From Actinomycetota bacterium (lineage in GTDB: Bacteria > Actinomycetota > Thermoleophilia > Gaiellales > Gaiellaceae): a DNA stretch of 34,118 nucleotides. The stretch covers positions 1 to 34,118 of the forward strand of contig JACCTU010000178.1 in the NCBI GenBank assembly GCA_013812235.1, read 5' to 3'. The notes below the pieces were generated by a model that saw only the letters and a program-made list of their open reading frames with translations, had not been told where the DNA came from and ran no database searches. Below are positions 17,052 to 31,717 of this stretch, piece after piece. The position numbers were made by a program, and so were the translations under genes. How positions within the stretch are numbered: position 1 is the stretch's first letter; the number at the start of each line of letters is the position of its first letter.

Positions 17052-17411
17052 TTGGGTCTACACGCTCCAGGCCTACCCGTCCTCCGGCGCGCTCTCGGCG
17101 ACGCTCAAGGGGGCACGACCTACGCGATGAGCGGCGAGGTGCCGAACACGAAACGGATCGCAGCGGCCGCCCTCCAGCCCGCGGACGTGATCTTCTTCGG
17201 AGCCAGGGGTCCGCGTTCCAAGCCGGCCGAGGTCGACCACATGGGCATCTACGCTGGGAACGGCTGGTTCGTCCACTCTTCCCGCTACGGAGTCGCCCTC
17301 GAGCTTCTCTCCGGGTGGTACGAGGAGCGCCTTCGCCTGGGGCCGCAGGCCGCTCGCAGAGGCAAGGCTTGTGCCAGCTATGGCTCAAAAAGGGTAGGCG
17401 CCTTTCCATGA
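17052..17411 (+). pseudogene. Remnant of NlpC/P60 peptidase C-terminal half
   Basis: TTYAMSGEVPNTKRIAAAALQPADVIFFGARGPRSKPAEVDHMGIYAGNGWFVHSSRYGVALE (PADVIFF...DHMGIYAGNGWFVHSS). Upstream family-like residues WVYTLQAYPSSGALSATLKG are in a different frame, joined at a G5 run (17109-17113); no catalytic-Cys DCSG segment found. Confidence 0.6.
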
Positions 17412-17416
17412 GCTAA

Positions 17417-17434
17417 ATCACTCGTTCGGGTGAT
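17417..17434 (+). promoter_or_regulatory. Motif copy 1: ATCACTCGTTCGGGTGAT upstream of mini-ORF and GGDEF-HD-GYP gene
   Basis: Shares ACTCGT[TC]CGGGTGAT with 19434-19448; this copy can fold as ATCACTC-GTTC-GGGTGAT. Confidence 0.5.
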
Positions 17435-17505
17435 GGCTTGACCCCCCGGGCGACAGGAGAATCCGCAGGTCTGCTCGTCCCTCTGAACCCGGGGAGGTTC
17501 GAAAA

Positions 17506-17601
17506 ATGTTTTCTTGGAAGATCCGTTTCGTGGTGGCTGCGGCCCTTGCGCTCTCGATGGCCGGTGGCAACTTCGACTGGCTTCGCAGCCTGGGCTGGTA
17601 G
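17506..17601 (+). CDS. 31-aa hydrophobic mini-protein
   Basis: GGGGAGG RBS then ATG: MFSWKIRFVVAAALALSMAGGNFDWLRSLGW*; stop lies 10 nt before the TTG of the next gene. Absent from the ORF track because of its size. Confidence 0.55.
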   Translation: MFSWKIRFVVAAALALSMAGGNFDWLRSLGW

Positions 17602-17611
17602 CGCCGTCGCC

Positions 17612-19414
17612 TTGAAAACGGCGCTGCCGCCTCGGCGACTCGCCGCGCTCGTCGGTCCGGTCTGCCTCACGGCGATCGGCGTCGTCGGCGTGGCTCTGTA
17701 CTCGGTCGCGACCGGGCCGCTCGACACTGCCCTGGTCGCGTCCCTGGTGGGGTTCCTCGCCGCGCTCATGCTCGCGGAGAGGTACCCGGTGCCGATCGAG
17801 GGCGTCGACGTCGGCGGCGTGACGCTCTCCTTCGTGTTCGGTGTGGCGGCTGCCGTGCTGTTCGGCTGGGCGGCGGCGACGCTGATCGTCTTCGCGGCGA
17901 CGGTGACCGTGCACACGCTTCAGCACCGACCCCCTCTCCGCGTCGCGTTCAACTCCGCCGTGTTCGCCCTGGCGACCGCGGCGGGCGGCATCGCGATCGC
18001 GCCGATCAACGGGGAGAGCCTCGCCGCGAGCGTCGGCGCGGTCGCTCTCTGCGCGTTCATCTACAACATCGTCGACACGGCGTTCATCAGCGGCGCAGTC
18101 TCGCTCAGCGCCGGCAAGCCGTACCGCACGATCGTGCACGCGACGGTCAAGACGTCGATCGTCCCGTTCGCGCTGATGGCTTCGGCGTCGGTGATGCTGA
18201 TCGTGCTGTGGCAGCGCTCGCCGTTCCTCTCGTTCGTGCTGATCGGCCCGCTGCTCGCGATCGCGCTCTACCAGCGCTCGACCTATCGCGCGCTCCGCGC
18301 GATGCGGCTCGCGCTCACCGACCCGCTCACGAATCTCGGCAACCACCGTCACTTCCACGAGCGCCTGCAGCGCGAGCTCACGCTGGCCGAGGAGAAGAGC
18401 CAGTCCCTCTCGCTCTGCCTGATCGACATCGACGACTTCAAGCGCATCAACGACCGCTTCGGGCACCCCGCGGGTGACGGCGTGCTTGGCCAGGTGGGCA
18501 AGCGACTGCGGCAGGGCGGCGAGGCGTTCCGGCTCGGCGGCGACGAGTTCGCGGTGCTGATGCCGGGCCTGAAAGGGCAGCAGGCGTTCTCTGCCGCGAA
18601 CTCGATCGTCGAACGAGTCGCGGCGCTCGACCTGGAACACATCGGAACGATCACCGTCAGCGCCGGCCTTGCGACCTACCCGGTCCAGGGTGTGGGCCGC
18701 GACGAGCTGATCCGACTTGCCGACTCCGCGCTCTACTGGGCGAAGGAGCACGGCAAGAACCAAGTGCGGGCCTATCGCCCGGACGTGGTCGAGCTGGCGG
18801 AGTTGCGGCGTCTCGCAGCCGGCCCCGACCGGGCGGCCCGCTACCGGGCTGCGGCCAGCCTCGCGAAGGCGGTCGATGCGCGCGACGTCTACACGGGGTC
18901 GCACTCGGAGCGCGTCGGCGAGCTCGCCGCGCGCATCGCGACACGCATGGGTGCAGACGCCGAGCTGATCGAGCTGATCCGGCTCGCCGGCTCGCTGCAC
19001 GACCTCGGCAAGCTCGCGATCCCCGAGGAGATCCTTCGCAAGCCGGCCCCCCTGACAGAGGCCGAGCGCCTCGTGCTCGAGCGTCATCCGCAGATCGGCT
19101 TCCGGATGCTCGAGAGTCTCGGCGTCGATCCGGTCGCGGACTGGGTCCTGCACCACCACGAGCGTTGGGACGGTGGCGGCTATCCCGACGGCCTGCCCGC
19201 AGAGCGGATCCCGCTCGGCGCGCGGATCATCTTCGTCGCCGACGCCTACGACGCGATGACGTCCGACCGCGTGTACCGCCGCCGGCTCTCGGCGCAGGAC
19301 GCGCTCACGGAGCTTCAGCGGTGTTCGAGCTCGCAGTTCGACCCGGAGGTCGTGTCGGCCTTCGCAGACGAGCTCGGCGGCGCTTTGCGGGTCGTGCCCG
19401 CTCTCGCTGTCTAA
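17612..19414 (+). CDS. Membrane-anchored GGDEF plus HD-GYP domain protein (cyclic-di-GMP turnover)
   Basis: N-terminal TM region, DDFKRINDRFGHPAGDGVLGQVGKRLRQGGEAFRLGGDEFAVLMPG, then HSERVGELAARIA...SLHDLGKLAIPEEIL...HHHERWDGGGYPDGL (HD-GYP). TTG 17612 is the likely start; ORF track start is 17438. Confidence 0.9.
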   Translation: MKTALPPRRLAALVGPVCLTAIGVVGVALYSVATGPLDTALVASLVGFLAALMLAERYPVPIEGVDVGGVTLSFVFGVAAAVLFGWAAATLIVFAATVTVHTLQHRPPLRVAFNSAVFALATAAGGIAIAPINGESLAASVGAVALCAFIYNIVDTAFISGAVSLSAGKPYRTIVHATVKTSIVPFALMASASVMLIVLWQRSPFLSFVLIGPLLAIALYQRSTYRALRAMRLALTDPLTNLGNHRHFHERLQRELTLAEEKSQSLSLCLIDIDDFKRINDRFGHPAGDGVLGQVGKRLRQGGEAFRLGGDEFAVLMPGLKGQQAFSAANSIVERVAALDLEHIGTITVSAGLATYPVQGVGRDELIRLADSALYWAKEHGKNQVRAYRPDVVELAELRRLAAGPDRAARYRAAASLAKAVDARDVYTGSHSERVGELAARIATRMGADAELIELIRLAGSLHDLGKLAIPEEILRKPAPLTEAERLVLERHPQIGFRMLESLGVDPVADWVLHHHERWDGGGYPDGLPAERIPLGARIIFVADAYDAMTSDRVYRRRLSAQDALTELQRCSSSQFDPEVVSAFADELGGALRVVPALAV

Positions 19415-19433
19415 GGTCTAGATCTACATATCT

Positions 19434-19448
19434 ACTCGTCCGGGTGAT
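19434..19448 (+). promoter_or_regulatory. Motif copy 2: ACTCGTCCGGGTGAT upstream of second GGDEF gene
   Basis: 14/15 identity with copy 1; located 56 nt before the GTG start 19505. Confidence 0.5.
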
Positions 19449-19504
19449 CCGCTGCAGCTTCCGTGGCTGCAAAATCAATGCGGCGTCGACGAGGGAGTAG
19501 GCAA

Positions 19505-20719
19505 GTGAACGTCCAGGACCACGAACGCACGTCGTTTCGACGCGTCCTGCCGTTGCTCGCGCCGGTCGCGTTCGCCGGCCTGGCGGCCACCCTCGCCTCG
19601 CTGACGATCCTCGCCCTCGACCCTCCGCCGGCCTCGACGTGGGCCGCGCTCGCCGCCGTGTTCGCCGCGGGCGTACTTGTCGAGGCGTCGCCGATTCGGC
19701 TTCGGGGCCTGCCGACCGGCCGCGTCGCACTCTCGGCGGTCTTCTTCATCGGTGCGGCGGTGATGTTCGGCACCGCCGAGGCGACGGTCGTCGCGCTCGC
19801 GGTCCGGGTCACGATCGACGTCGCCCAGCGCCATCCCCCGCTTCGGCTGCTCTACAACGGACCGGTCTACGCCCTGTCGGCCGCTGCGGCGGGCGGCGTC
19901 GCCTCGCAGCTCGAAGGCGACTCCGTCCCACGGCTCGTCGCCGCCGTCGCGGCAGCCACCGCGGCCTACTACATCGTCAACGTCCTACTCGTGACGGCGG
20001 CGATCGCACGCGTTGAGCAGCGTGCGTTCGTCCCGCTGATCGCAGCGATCGCCCGCGCGACGTTGTTCCCCTTCGCGATCATGGCCTCGGGCGCGCTCAT
20101 GCTCGTCGTGCTCTGGGAGCGCTCGCCGCTCCTGGCACTGGCGCTCGTCGGTCCGCTCCTTGCGGTCGCTCTCTACGAACGGTCGATGCAGGCGACGCTC
20201 GTCGCGACTCAGCTCGCACTCACGGACGGGCTGACGGGCCTAGGGAACCATCGCCACTTTCACGAGCGCCTGCAGGCCGAGCTCGAGACGGCAGCGCGCA
20301 ACGGCGCTCCACTCGCAGTCTGCCTCCTCGATGTCGACGGTCTCAAACGGGTCAACGACACGCGCGGGCACGTGGTCGGCGATCAGCTCCTCGAGCTGGC
20401 CGCGTCGACGCTGCGCCACGGCGGCGAGGCGTTTCGCGTCGGCGGCGACGAGTTCGCGCTGCTGCTCCCGGGCACGCCGGAGGCCGCGGCGCTCGACACC
20501 GCCACCGCGGTCCTCGACCGGATCGCCGGGCTCGAAGGCGTCGAGGGCGAGCGACTGCGGCTCTCCTGCGGGCTCGCCTTGTTCCCGGCCGCGCCACGTC
20601 ACGACCTCTACCGCGCCGCGGACGAGGCGCTGTACGCGTCGAAGCGGGAGGGGCTCTGCCGAGTCCACGTGTACCGGCCGGACGATCCTCGGCCGGTCGG
20701 CGCCTCCGCAGCTGCCTGA
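19505..20719 (+). CDS. Membrane GGDEF domain diguanylate cyclase
   Basis: TM segments then LTDGLTGLGNHRHFHERLQAELE...LDVDGLKRVNDTRGHVVGDQLLELAASTLRHGGEAFRVGGDEFALLLPG. GTG 19505. Paralog of the preceding gene's N-terminal two thirds. Confidence 0.9.
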   Translation: MNVQDHERTSFRRVLPLLAPVAFAGLAATLASLTILALDPPPASTWAALAAVFAAGVLVEASPIRLRGLPTGRVALSAVFFIGAAVMFGTAEATVVALAVRVTIDVAQRHPPLRLLYNGPVYALSAAAAGGVASQLEGDSVPRLVAAVAAATAAYYIVNVLLVTAAIARVEQRAFVPLIAAIARATLFPFAIMASGALMLVVLWERSPLLALALVGPLLAVALYERSMQATLVATQLALTDGLTGLGNHRHFHERLQAELETAARNGAPLAVCLLDVDGLKRVNDTRGHVVGDQLLELAASTLRHGGEAFRVGGDEFALLLPGTPEAAALDTATAVLDRIAGLEGVEGERLRLSCGLALFPAAPRHDLYRAADEALYASKREGLCRVHVYRPDDPRPVGASAAA

Positions 20720-20727
20720 TCGGAGCG

Positions 20728-22314
20728 CTAGAGCGGGATGTTCCCGTGCTTGCGCTGCGGACGCTCTTCCCGTTTCGTGAGCGCCGTCTCGAGCGCATCG
20801 ATCAGAACGGGTCTCGTCCGGCGGGGCTCGATCACGTCGTCGAGGTAACCCCGCTCCGCGGCCGCGTAAGGGTTCGCGAAGCGTTCCTTGTAGTCGTCGA
20901 TCAGCTCCTGGCGGCGCGCTTCGGGGTCGGCCGCGTCGGCGAGCTCGCGGCGGAACACGATGTTGACCGCGCCCTCCGGGCCCATCACCGCGACCTCTGC
21001 CGTCGGCCAGGCGAAGTTGAAGTCGGCACGGATGTGCTTCGAGCTCATCACGTCGTACGCGCCGCCGTACGCCTTGCGCGTGATCACGGCGAGCTTCGGA
21101 ACGGTGGCCTCGGCATAGGCGTAAAGCAGCTTGGCGCCGTGGCGGATGATCCCGCCCCACTCCTGCGCCGTCCCGGGCAGGAAGCCCGGCACGTCGACGA
21201 AGGTCACGAGCGGGATGTTGAAGGCGTCGCAGAAGCGCACGAACCGCGCGGCCTTGACGGAGCTGTCGATGTCGAGGACGCCCGCGAGCGCGCGCGGCTG
21301 GTTGCCCACGACGCCCACCGAGTGGCCACCGAGACGTGCGAACCCGACGACGATGTTCTGCGCCCAGCGCTCGTGCACCTCGAGGAACTCTCCGCTGTCG
21401 ACGACGCGCGCGACCACGTGCTTGATGTCGTAGGGACGGGCGGGATCGTCCGGGACGATCGTGTCGAGCTCCGGGTCCTCGCGGTCGACGGGGTCGGTCG
21501 GCTCGGTGAACAGCGGGGGGTCGAGGTTGTTCTGCGGCAGGAAACTGAGCAGGTAGCGGGCGTCGTCGAGGGCGGACTCCTCGTCGGGGGAGCTGAAGTG
21601 CGCCACGCCGGATCGGCTCGCGTGCGTGGCGGCGCCGCCGAGCTCCTCGAAGCTCACCTCCTCGCCGGTCACCGTCTTCACGACGTCGGGGCCGGTGATG
21701 AACATGTACGACGTTCCCTCAACCATCAGCACGAAGTCGGTGATCGCGGGCGAGTAGACGGCGCCGCCCGCGGACGGGCCCATCACGAGGCTGATCTGCG
21801 GAATCACGCCGGAGCACTGGACGTTGCGCCAGAAGATCTCCGCGTAGCCGGCCAAGGAGACGACGCCTTCCTGGATCCGCGCACCGCCCGAGTCGTTGAT
21901 CCCGACCACGGGGCAGCCGAACTTCGCGGCGAGGTCCATCACCTTGCAGATCTTCTCCGCGAAGACCTCGGACAGGCTCCCTCCGAAGACCGTGAAGTCT
22001 TGCGAGAAGACGAAGACCTTCCGGCCGAAGATCGTCCCGTAGCCGGTGACGACTGCGTCGCCGTACGGGCGGCGTTCGAGCATCCCGAAGTTGGACTCGC
22101 GGTGGCGGACGTACCGGTCGAGCTCGACGAAGGAGCCCGGGTCGAGGAGGCGGACGACGCGCTCGCGGGCGAGGAGCTTGCCCGCCGCGTGGTGTTTCTC
22201 GACCGCGCTCTCGTTCCCCGCGTGGAGCGCCCGGTCGCGCAGCTCGCGCAGCTGCTCGAGCTTCCCCCGCGTCGAGTCGTTCGTCTGCGGCGGGCTCTCG
22301 TCCGTCGCGGCCAT
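20728..22314 (-). CDS. Acyl-CoA carboxylase carboxyltransferase (beta) subunit
   Basis: [55 protein letters not shown]...[33 protein letters not shown]...[51 protein letters not shown]. Confidence 0.95.
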   Translation of the reverse strand: MAATDESPPQTNDSTRGKLEQLRELRDRALHAGNESAVEKHHAAGKLLARERVVRLLDPGSFVELDRYVRHRESNFGMLERRPYGDAVVTGYGTIFGRKVFVFSQDFTVFGGSLSEVFAEKICKVMDLAAKFGCPVVGINDSGGARIQEGVVSLAGYAEIFWRNVQCSGVIPQISLVMGPSAGGAVYSPAITDFVLMVEGTSYMFITGPDVVKTVTGEEVSFEELGGAATHASRSGVAHFSSPDEESALDDARYLLSFLPQNNLDPPLFTEPTDPVDREDPELDTIVPDDPARPYDIKHVVARVVDSGEFLEVHERWAQNIVVGFARLGGHSVGVVGNQPRALAGVLDIDSSVKAARFVRFCDAFNIPLVTFVDVPGFLPGTAQEWGGIIRHGAKLLYAYAEATVPKLAVITRKAYGGAYDVMSSKHIRADFNFAWPTAEVAVMGPEGAVNIVFRRELADAADPEARRQELIDDYKERFANPYAAAERGYLDDVIEPRRTRPVLIDALETALTKREERPQRKHGNIPL

Positions 22315-22340
22315 GCGCGGAGGGTACTCGACTACCGGGA

Positions 22341-22405
22341 TCTGTCCCCACGGCGGGGGACAGACCCCGGTTCGCCGCGCGAGTCGGTCTGCGGGGTCTG
22401 TCCCC
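22341..22405. repeat. REP-like palindromic repeat cluster, 3' side of RAYT
   Basis: TCTGTCCCC-acggcg-GGGGACAGA hairpin (22341-22364), GGGGACAGACCCC (22356-22368), GGGGTCTGTCCCC (22393-22405). Confidence 0.75.
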
Positions 22406-22423
22406 GGCGGCGAGTGAAGACCG

Positions 22424-22975
22424 TCATGCCGCCACGACCTGATTCGCGAGCGCTTCGTCGACGTACACCGCGAATCCGACGGGTGAGATCGACTCCGTCA
22501 TCCACCCGAGATCGAGAAAAGCCGGCTTGCGCCGAAGGCCTACGGTCGCGCCGTAGCTGCTCCAGCGCCACTCACGTGGATGCACACACAAGCCCGCTCG
22601 GACCGGGTTGAGGACGACGTACCGCACTGCCTCGAAGAGGTAGTGCTCGTTCTGGATCTCACGAGCGCCGAAGCGGTCGCCGAACAGATGTCCGCGATAT
22701 CCATGCTCGCGGTTGAACCACTGTGCATAACCACCGAAGAGCCTGTGTGTCGTCTTCGACAAGTCCAGCTGAGGGCCGCGCACGACGAAGTGGACGTGGG
22801 TCGGCATGAGGCAGTAGGTCATCAGCACGAGACCGAAACGACCGAACGCCTCGGCCACGCGGTCGAGAAACTCGTAGGCGTCGCTCTGATAGAGGAAGAT
22901 CGGCTGGTAGCGGTTCCCACGGGTGAAGACGTGGCTCACGCCGTTGGGAAGCACGTAGCGAGGGACGCGTGCCAT
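22424..22975 (-). CDS. REP-associated tyrosine transposase (RAYT, IS200/Y1-like)
   Basis: [28 protein letters not shown]...[18 protein letters not shown]...[59 protein letters not shown] metal motif and Y1 signature. Confidence 0.88.
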   Translation of the reverse strand: MARVPRYVLPNGVSHVFTRGNRYQPIFLYQSDAYEFLDRVAEAFGRFGLVLMTYCLMPTHVHFVVRGPQLDLSKTTHRLFGGYAQWFNREHGYRGHLFGDRFGAREIQNEHYLFEAVRYVVLNPVRAGLCVHPREWRWSSYGATVGLRRKPAFLDLGWMTESISPVGFAVYVDEALANQVVAA

Positions 22976-23057
22976 CGTCCGAGGCTAGGCGAGGCGCGAT
23001 GCGAAGATGCCCGTGGGTCACGCATTCGCTCCAGCTCCGCGACGCTTCCGACACAGT

Positions 23058-23122
23058 TGTCTGTCCCCCCAAGGGGTCTGTCCCCTGCGGCAGGTCTGCG
23101 CGAGGTCTCGGGGTCTGTCCCC
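23058..23122. repeat. REP-like palindromic repeat cluster, 5' side of RAYT
   Basis: GGGGTCTGTCCCC at 23073-23085 and 23110-23122, plus a partial GTCTGTCCCCCC at 23058-23070. Confidence 0.75.
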
Positions 23123-23154
23123 GGCCCCACGTCCGTTAGCCACGTCGGCGGACG

Positions 23155-23490
23155 CTAACGCTGGACGCTGAGTCGGCGCTCTGCGTCCACAGACACGCGA
23201 CCGACCCACCGTGCATAAGCGACCGGAGCCATGCCGACGAGCGAGCCAGCAGCACAGAGCAACGCGATCGCGATCGCGTCTTCTCGTAACGTCGAAACAC
23301 CGTTCCCGTGACGCCCGAGTGCGAAGAGCGATCCGGCGAGCAGCCCGGCTGGCGCGAAGGTCCAGAGGAGCGATCTTCGCGTTAGGACGATCGCAATCGC
23401 CGTGACGAGGGTGACCCCGGCGGCCAGTACCAGGACGCCGGCGGAGATCGGCCCTGCCCCTCCCACAACCGTGAGAGCGAGAACGCTCAT
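23155..23490 (-). CDS. Small integral membrane protein
   Basis: Likely ATG 23490: MSVLALTVVGGAGPISAGVLVLAAGVTLVTAIAIVLTRRSLLWTFAPAGLLAGSLFALG...AIAIALLCAAGSLVGMAPVAYARWVGRV; about 3-4 hydrophobic segments. Confidence 0.6.
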   Translation of the reverse strand: MSVLALTVVGGAGPISAGVLVLAAGVTLVTAIAIVLTRRSLLWTFAPAGLLAGSLFALGRHGNGVSTLREDAIAIALLCAAGSLVGMAPVAYARWVGRVSVDAERRLSVQR

Positions 23491-23538
23491 CCACTCACCG
23501 TAGTCGAGTTCCGAGGGGTGTCCCGTTAGAGTCGCCCC

Positions 23539-24507
23539 GTGACGGTGCCGCCGCTCGATCGGTCGACGATCTGGCCGTACGAGGACGGCGAGCCAGGCGA
23601 GTACCACTACGGGCGCTACCGCAACCCGACGCAGTCAGCCGCCGAGCGGGCGCTCGGCGAGCTCGAGGGCGGCGAGGCGCTGCTCTTCGCGTCAGGAGCG
23701 GGGGCGTGCACCGCGGTCGTGCTGGCGTTCCTTCAGCCGGGTACAACGATCGCGCTGGCCGAGGGCGCCTACTACGGAACCTCGGTGCTCTTCCGCGAGC
23801 TCGAGACGTGGGGGCTGCGCTTCGTCGAGTTCGACCAGACCGGTGAGCCGCCCGACGGCGTCGACCTGATCTGGCTCGAGGCGCCTTCGAACCCGTTCCT
23901 GACGATGCCCGACCTCGCGGCGGCCGCGCGGCACCCGGCGCCCGTGCTCGTCGACGCAACGGCCGCGACGCCCGTCTACCTCCGCGCGCTCGAGCAGGGC
24001 GCCGACTACGTCCTCCACTCTGCGACCAAGTTTCTGACCGGCCACCACGACGTCGTGCTCGGCGCGGTCGTCTGCCGCGACCCCGGCGACGCGCAACGGC
24101 TCGGCGACCTGCGCGGCCGCACGGGGATCATCGGGTCACCCGAGAACGCCTGGCTCCTCCAGCGCGGTCTGGCCACTCTCGAGGTCCGGATGCGCCGCCA
24201 CACCGAGAACGCGGTCGCGATCGCCAAGCGGCTGACCGGGCACGACGCGGTCGAGCACGTTCGCTACCCCGGCTTCGGCGGACTCCTCTCGTTCGACGTC
24301 GCCGGCGGTGCCGACGCGGCCCGCAAGGTCGAGACCGGCACCCTCAGGATCCTCAACGCCACGAGCCTCGGCGGCGCCCGGTCGACCCTCGAGACCCGCC
24401 GCCGCTGGGAAGGCGAGCGCGTCCCGGACAACCTCGTCCGGCTGAGCGTGGGCCTCGAGCCCCTCGAGGAGCTCTGGGACGATCTGAATCGCGCGTTGAG
24501 CAGGTAG
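23539..24507 (+). CDS. Cys/Met metabolism PLP-dependent enzyme (cystathionine gamma-synthase/lyase-like)
   Basis: YEDGEPGEYHYGRYRNPTQSAAERALGELEGGEALLFASGAGACTAVVLAFL...WLEAPSNPFLTMPDL...VDATAATPVYLRALEQGADYVLHSATKFLTGHHDVVLGAVV (SATK PLP-lysine). Confidence 0.9.
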   Translation: MTVPPLDRSTIWPYEDGEPGEYHYGRYRNPTQSAAERALGELEGGEALLFASGAGACTAVVLAFLQPGTTIALAEGAYYGTSVLFRELETWGLRFVEFDQTGEPPDGVDLIWLEAPSNPFLTMPDLAAAARHPAPVLVDATAATPVYLRALEQGADYVLHSATKFLTGHHDVVLGAVVCRDPGDAQRLGDLRGRTGIIGSPENAWLLQRGLATLEVRMRRHTENAVAIAKRLTGHDAVEHVRYPGFGGLLSFDVAGGADAARKVETGTLRILNATSLGGARSTLETRRRWEGERVPDNLVRLSVGLEPLEELWDDLNRALSR

Positions 24508-24650
24508 ATTCGACCTCCGACCGGGGGGTCGTGATGCGCGGTAGGACTCGCCCAAGCGACTTTGAATACAAGCGTTCCGTGGAGGGAACACGTCCACCGA
24601 CGCCTCGACCTCTCGACCCGCACCCCTTCGCCCACTAGGAGGAACCGGCC

Positions 24651-30251
<5,601 letters not shown>

Positions 30252-30252
<1 letters not shown>

Positions 30253-31127
30253 TGGTGCCTCGTCAGGCGGTGCCCTCCCCACCTGACAAGGCACTAACGT
30301 CGACCGAGACGCGCGACGTCGAGGAGATCGAGGTCGCCCTCCTGCTCGAGGCGATCGTCCGCCGCTACGGCTTCGACTTCCGTGAGTACGCGCCGGCGTC
30401 CCTGAAGCGGCGGCTCTGGCGCCGCGCCCACGCCGAGGGGCTCGAGACGATCTCCGCGCTCCAGAGCCGGGTCCTGCACGACCCAGCCTGCATGGAGCGG
30501 CTGCTGGTCGACCTGTCGATCAACGTGACGACGATGTTCCGCGACCCGTCGTTCTACACGGCGTTCCGCGCGAAGGTGGTCCCGCTGCTCAAGACGTACC
30601 CGTTCTCGCGCATCTGGATCGCAGGGTGCTCGACCGGCGAGGAGGTGTACTCCCTCGCGATCGTGCTGGAGGAAGCAGGCTTGCTCGAGCGCACCCGGAT
30701 CTACGCGACGGACATCAACGGGGCCGTGCTCGAGCGCGCGCGGCTCGGCATCTTCTCGCTCGAGAAGATGCGGGAGTACACCCAGAACTACCTGCTCGCC
30801 GGGGGACAGCGGGCGTTCTCCGAGTACTACCTCGCGAACTACGACGGTGCGGTCTTCGACCGGCGGCTCGTCGAGCACGCGGTCTTCGCGCAGCACAACC
30901 TCGTCTCGGACCACTGCTTCAACGAGTTCCACGCGATCGTCTGCCGTAACGTGATGATCTACTTCGACCGTTCGCTCCAGCGTCGTGTGTTCCAGCTCTT
31001 CCACGACAGCCTGGTTCGGTTCGGCGTGCTCGGCCTCGGCCACAAGGAGACGATCCGCAACTCGGGCTTCGAGAACGAGTACGAGGAGCTCGACGGCGCG
31101 GAGAAGCTCTGGAGGAAGGTCGCGTGA
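30252..31127 (+). CDS. CheR-type protein-glutamate O-methyltransferase
   Basis: LLVDLSINVTTMFRDPSFYTAFRAKVVPLL...RIWIAGCSTGEEVYSLAIVLEEAG...RIYATDINGAVLERARLGIFSLEKM...HAIVCRNVMIYFDRSLQRRVFQLFHDSL. TAATG overlap with the kinase stop. Confidence 0.94.
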
Positions 31128-31717
31128 ACTACGACCTGATTGCGATCGGCGCCTCCTGGGGAGGACTCCACGCTGTGGGGGAGATTCTTTCGGCGCTCCC
31201 CGCCGAGACCGATGCGGCTGTGGTGGTCGCGCAGCACCGCACGAACGACGCCGTCCAAGGCGGCCTAGCCGGCCTCCTCGCACACCGCGCGCACCTGCCG
31301 GTCGAAGATGCGAACGACAAGACCTCGATCGAGCCGGGACACGTCTACCTGGCGCCACCCGACTACCACCTCCTCGTCCAGCCCGGGTACTTCTCGCTCT
31401 CGACGGACGAGCACATCCACTTCGCCCGACCCTCGATCGACGTACTCTTCGAGTCCGCGGCGGATGCGTACCGTGATCGCGTGATCGGCGTCATCCTCAC
31501 CGGGGCGAACGCGGACGGGGCAGCAGGGCTCGCGCGGATCAAGCACGCGGGCGGCATCGCGCTCGTCCAGGACCCGCTGACCGCCGAGCGCCGCGAGATG
31601 CCCGGTGCAGCACTCGCCGCGACGGCGGTCGACGCCGTCCTCCCGCTCAACCAGATCGGCCCGTTCCTCTATGGGCTCCTGTGCGAGCCGGCCGGCGCCA
31701 GGATGCGGACGACGTGA
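31124..31717 (+). CDS. CheB-type methylesterase domain protein (no receiver domain)
   Basis: YDLIAIGASWGGLHAVGEILSALPAETDAAVVVAQHRT...VYLAPPDYHLLVQPG...FARPSIDVLFESAADAYRDRVIGVILTGANADGAAGLARIKHAGGIALVQDPLTAERREMPGAALA; Ser-His-Asp set present. GTGA overlap with cheR. Confidence 0.94.
   Translation: MNYDLIAIGASWGGLHAVGEILSALPAETDAAVVVAQHRTNDAVQGGLAGLLAHRAHLPVEDANDKTSIEPGHVYLAPPDYHLLVQPGYFSLSTDEHIHFARPSIDVLFESAADAYRDRVIGVILTGANADGAAGLARIKHAGGIALVQDPLTAERREMPGAALAATAVDAVLPLNQIGPFLYGLLCEPAGARMRTT

Noticed and set aside
17381-17500. Hairpin-rich leader before the mini-ORF as a c-di-GMP (GEMM) or c-di-AMP (ydaO) riboswitch
   Set aside because: Conserved core sequences of either class are not recognisable; covariance-model search (Infernal/Rfam) would be needed.
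17378-19159. 593-aa minus-strand ORF opposite the GGDEF-HD-GYP gene
   Set aside because: Arg/Asp/Glu-rich shadow ORF with no domain motif.
20746-22611. 621-aa + strand ORF opposite the carboxyltransferase gene
   Set aside because: Antisense shadow of the clear AccD/PccB-like gene.
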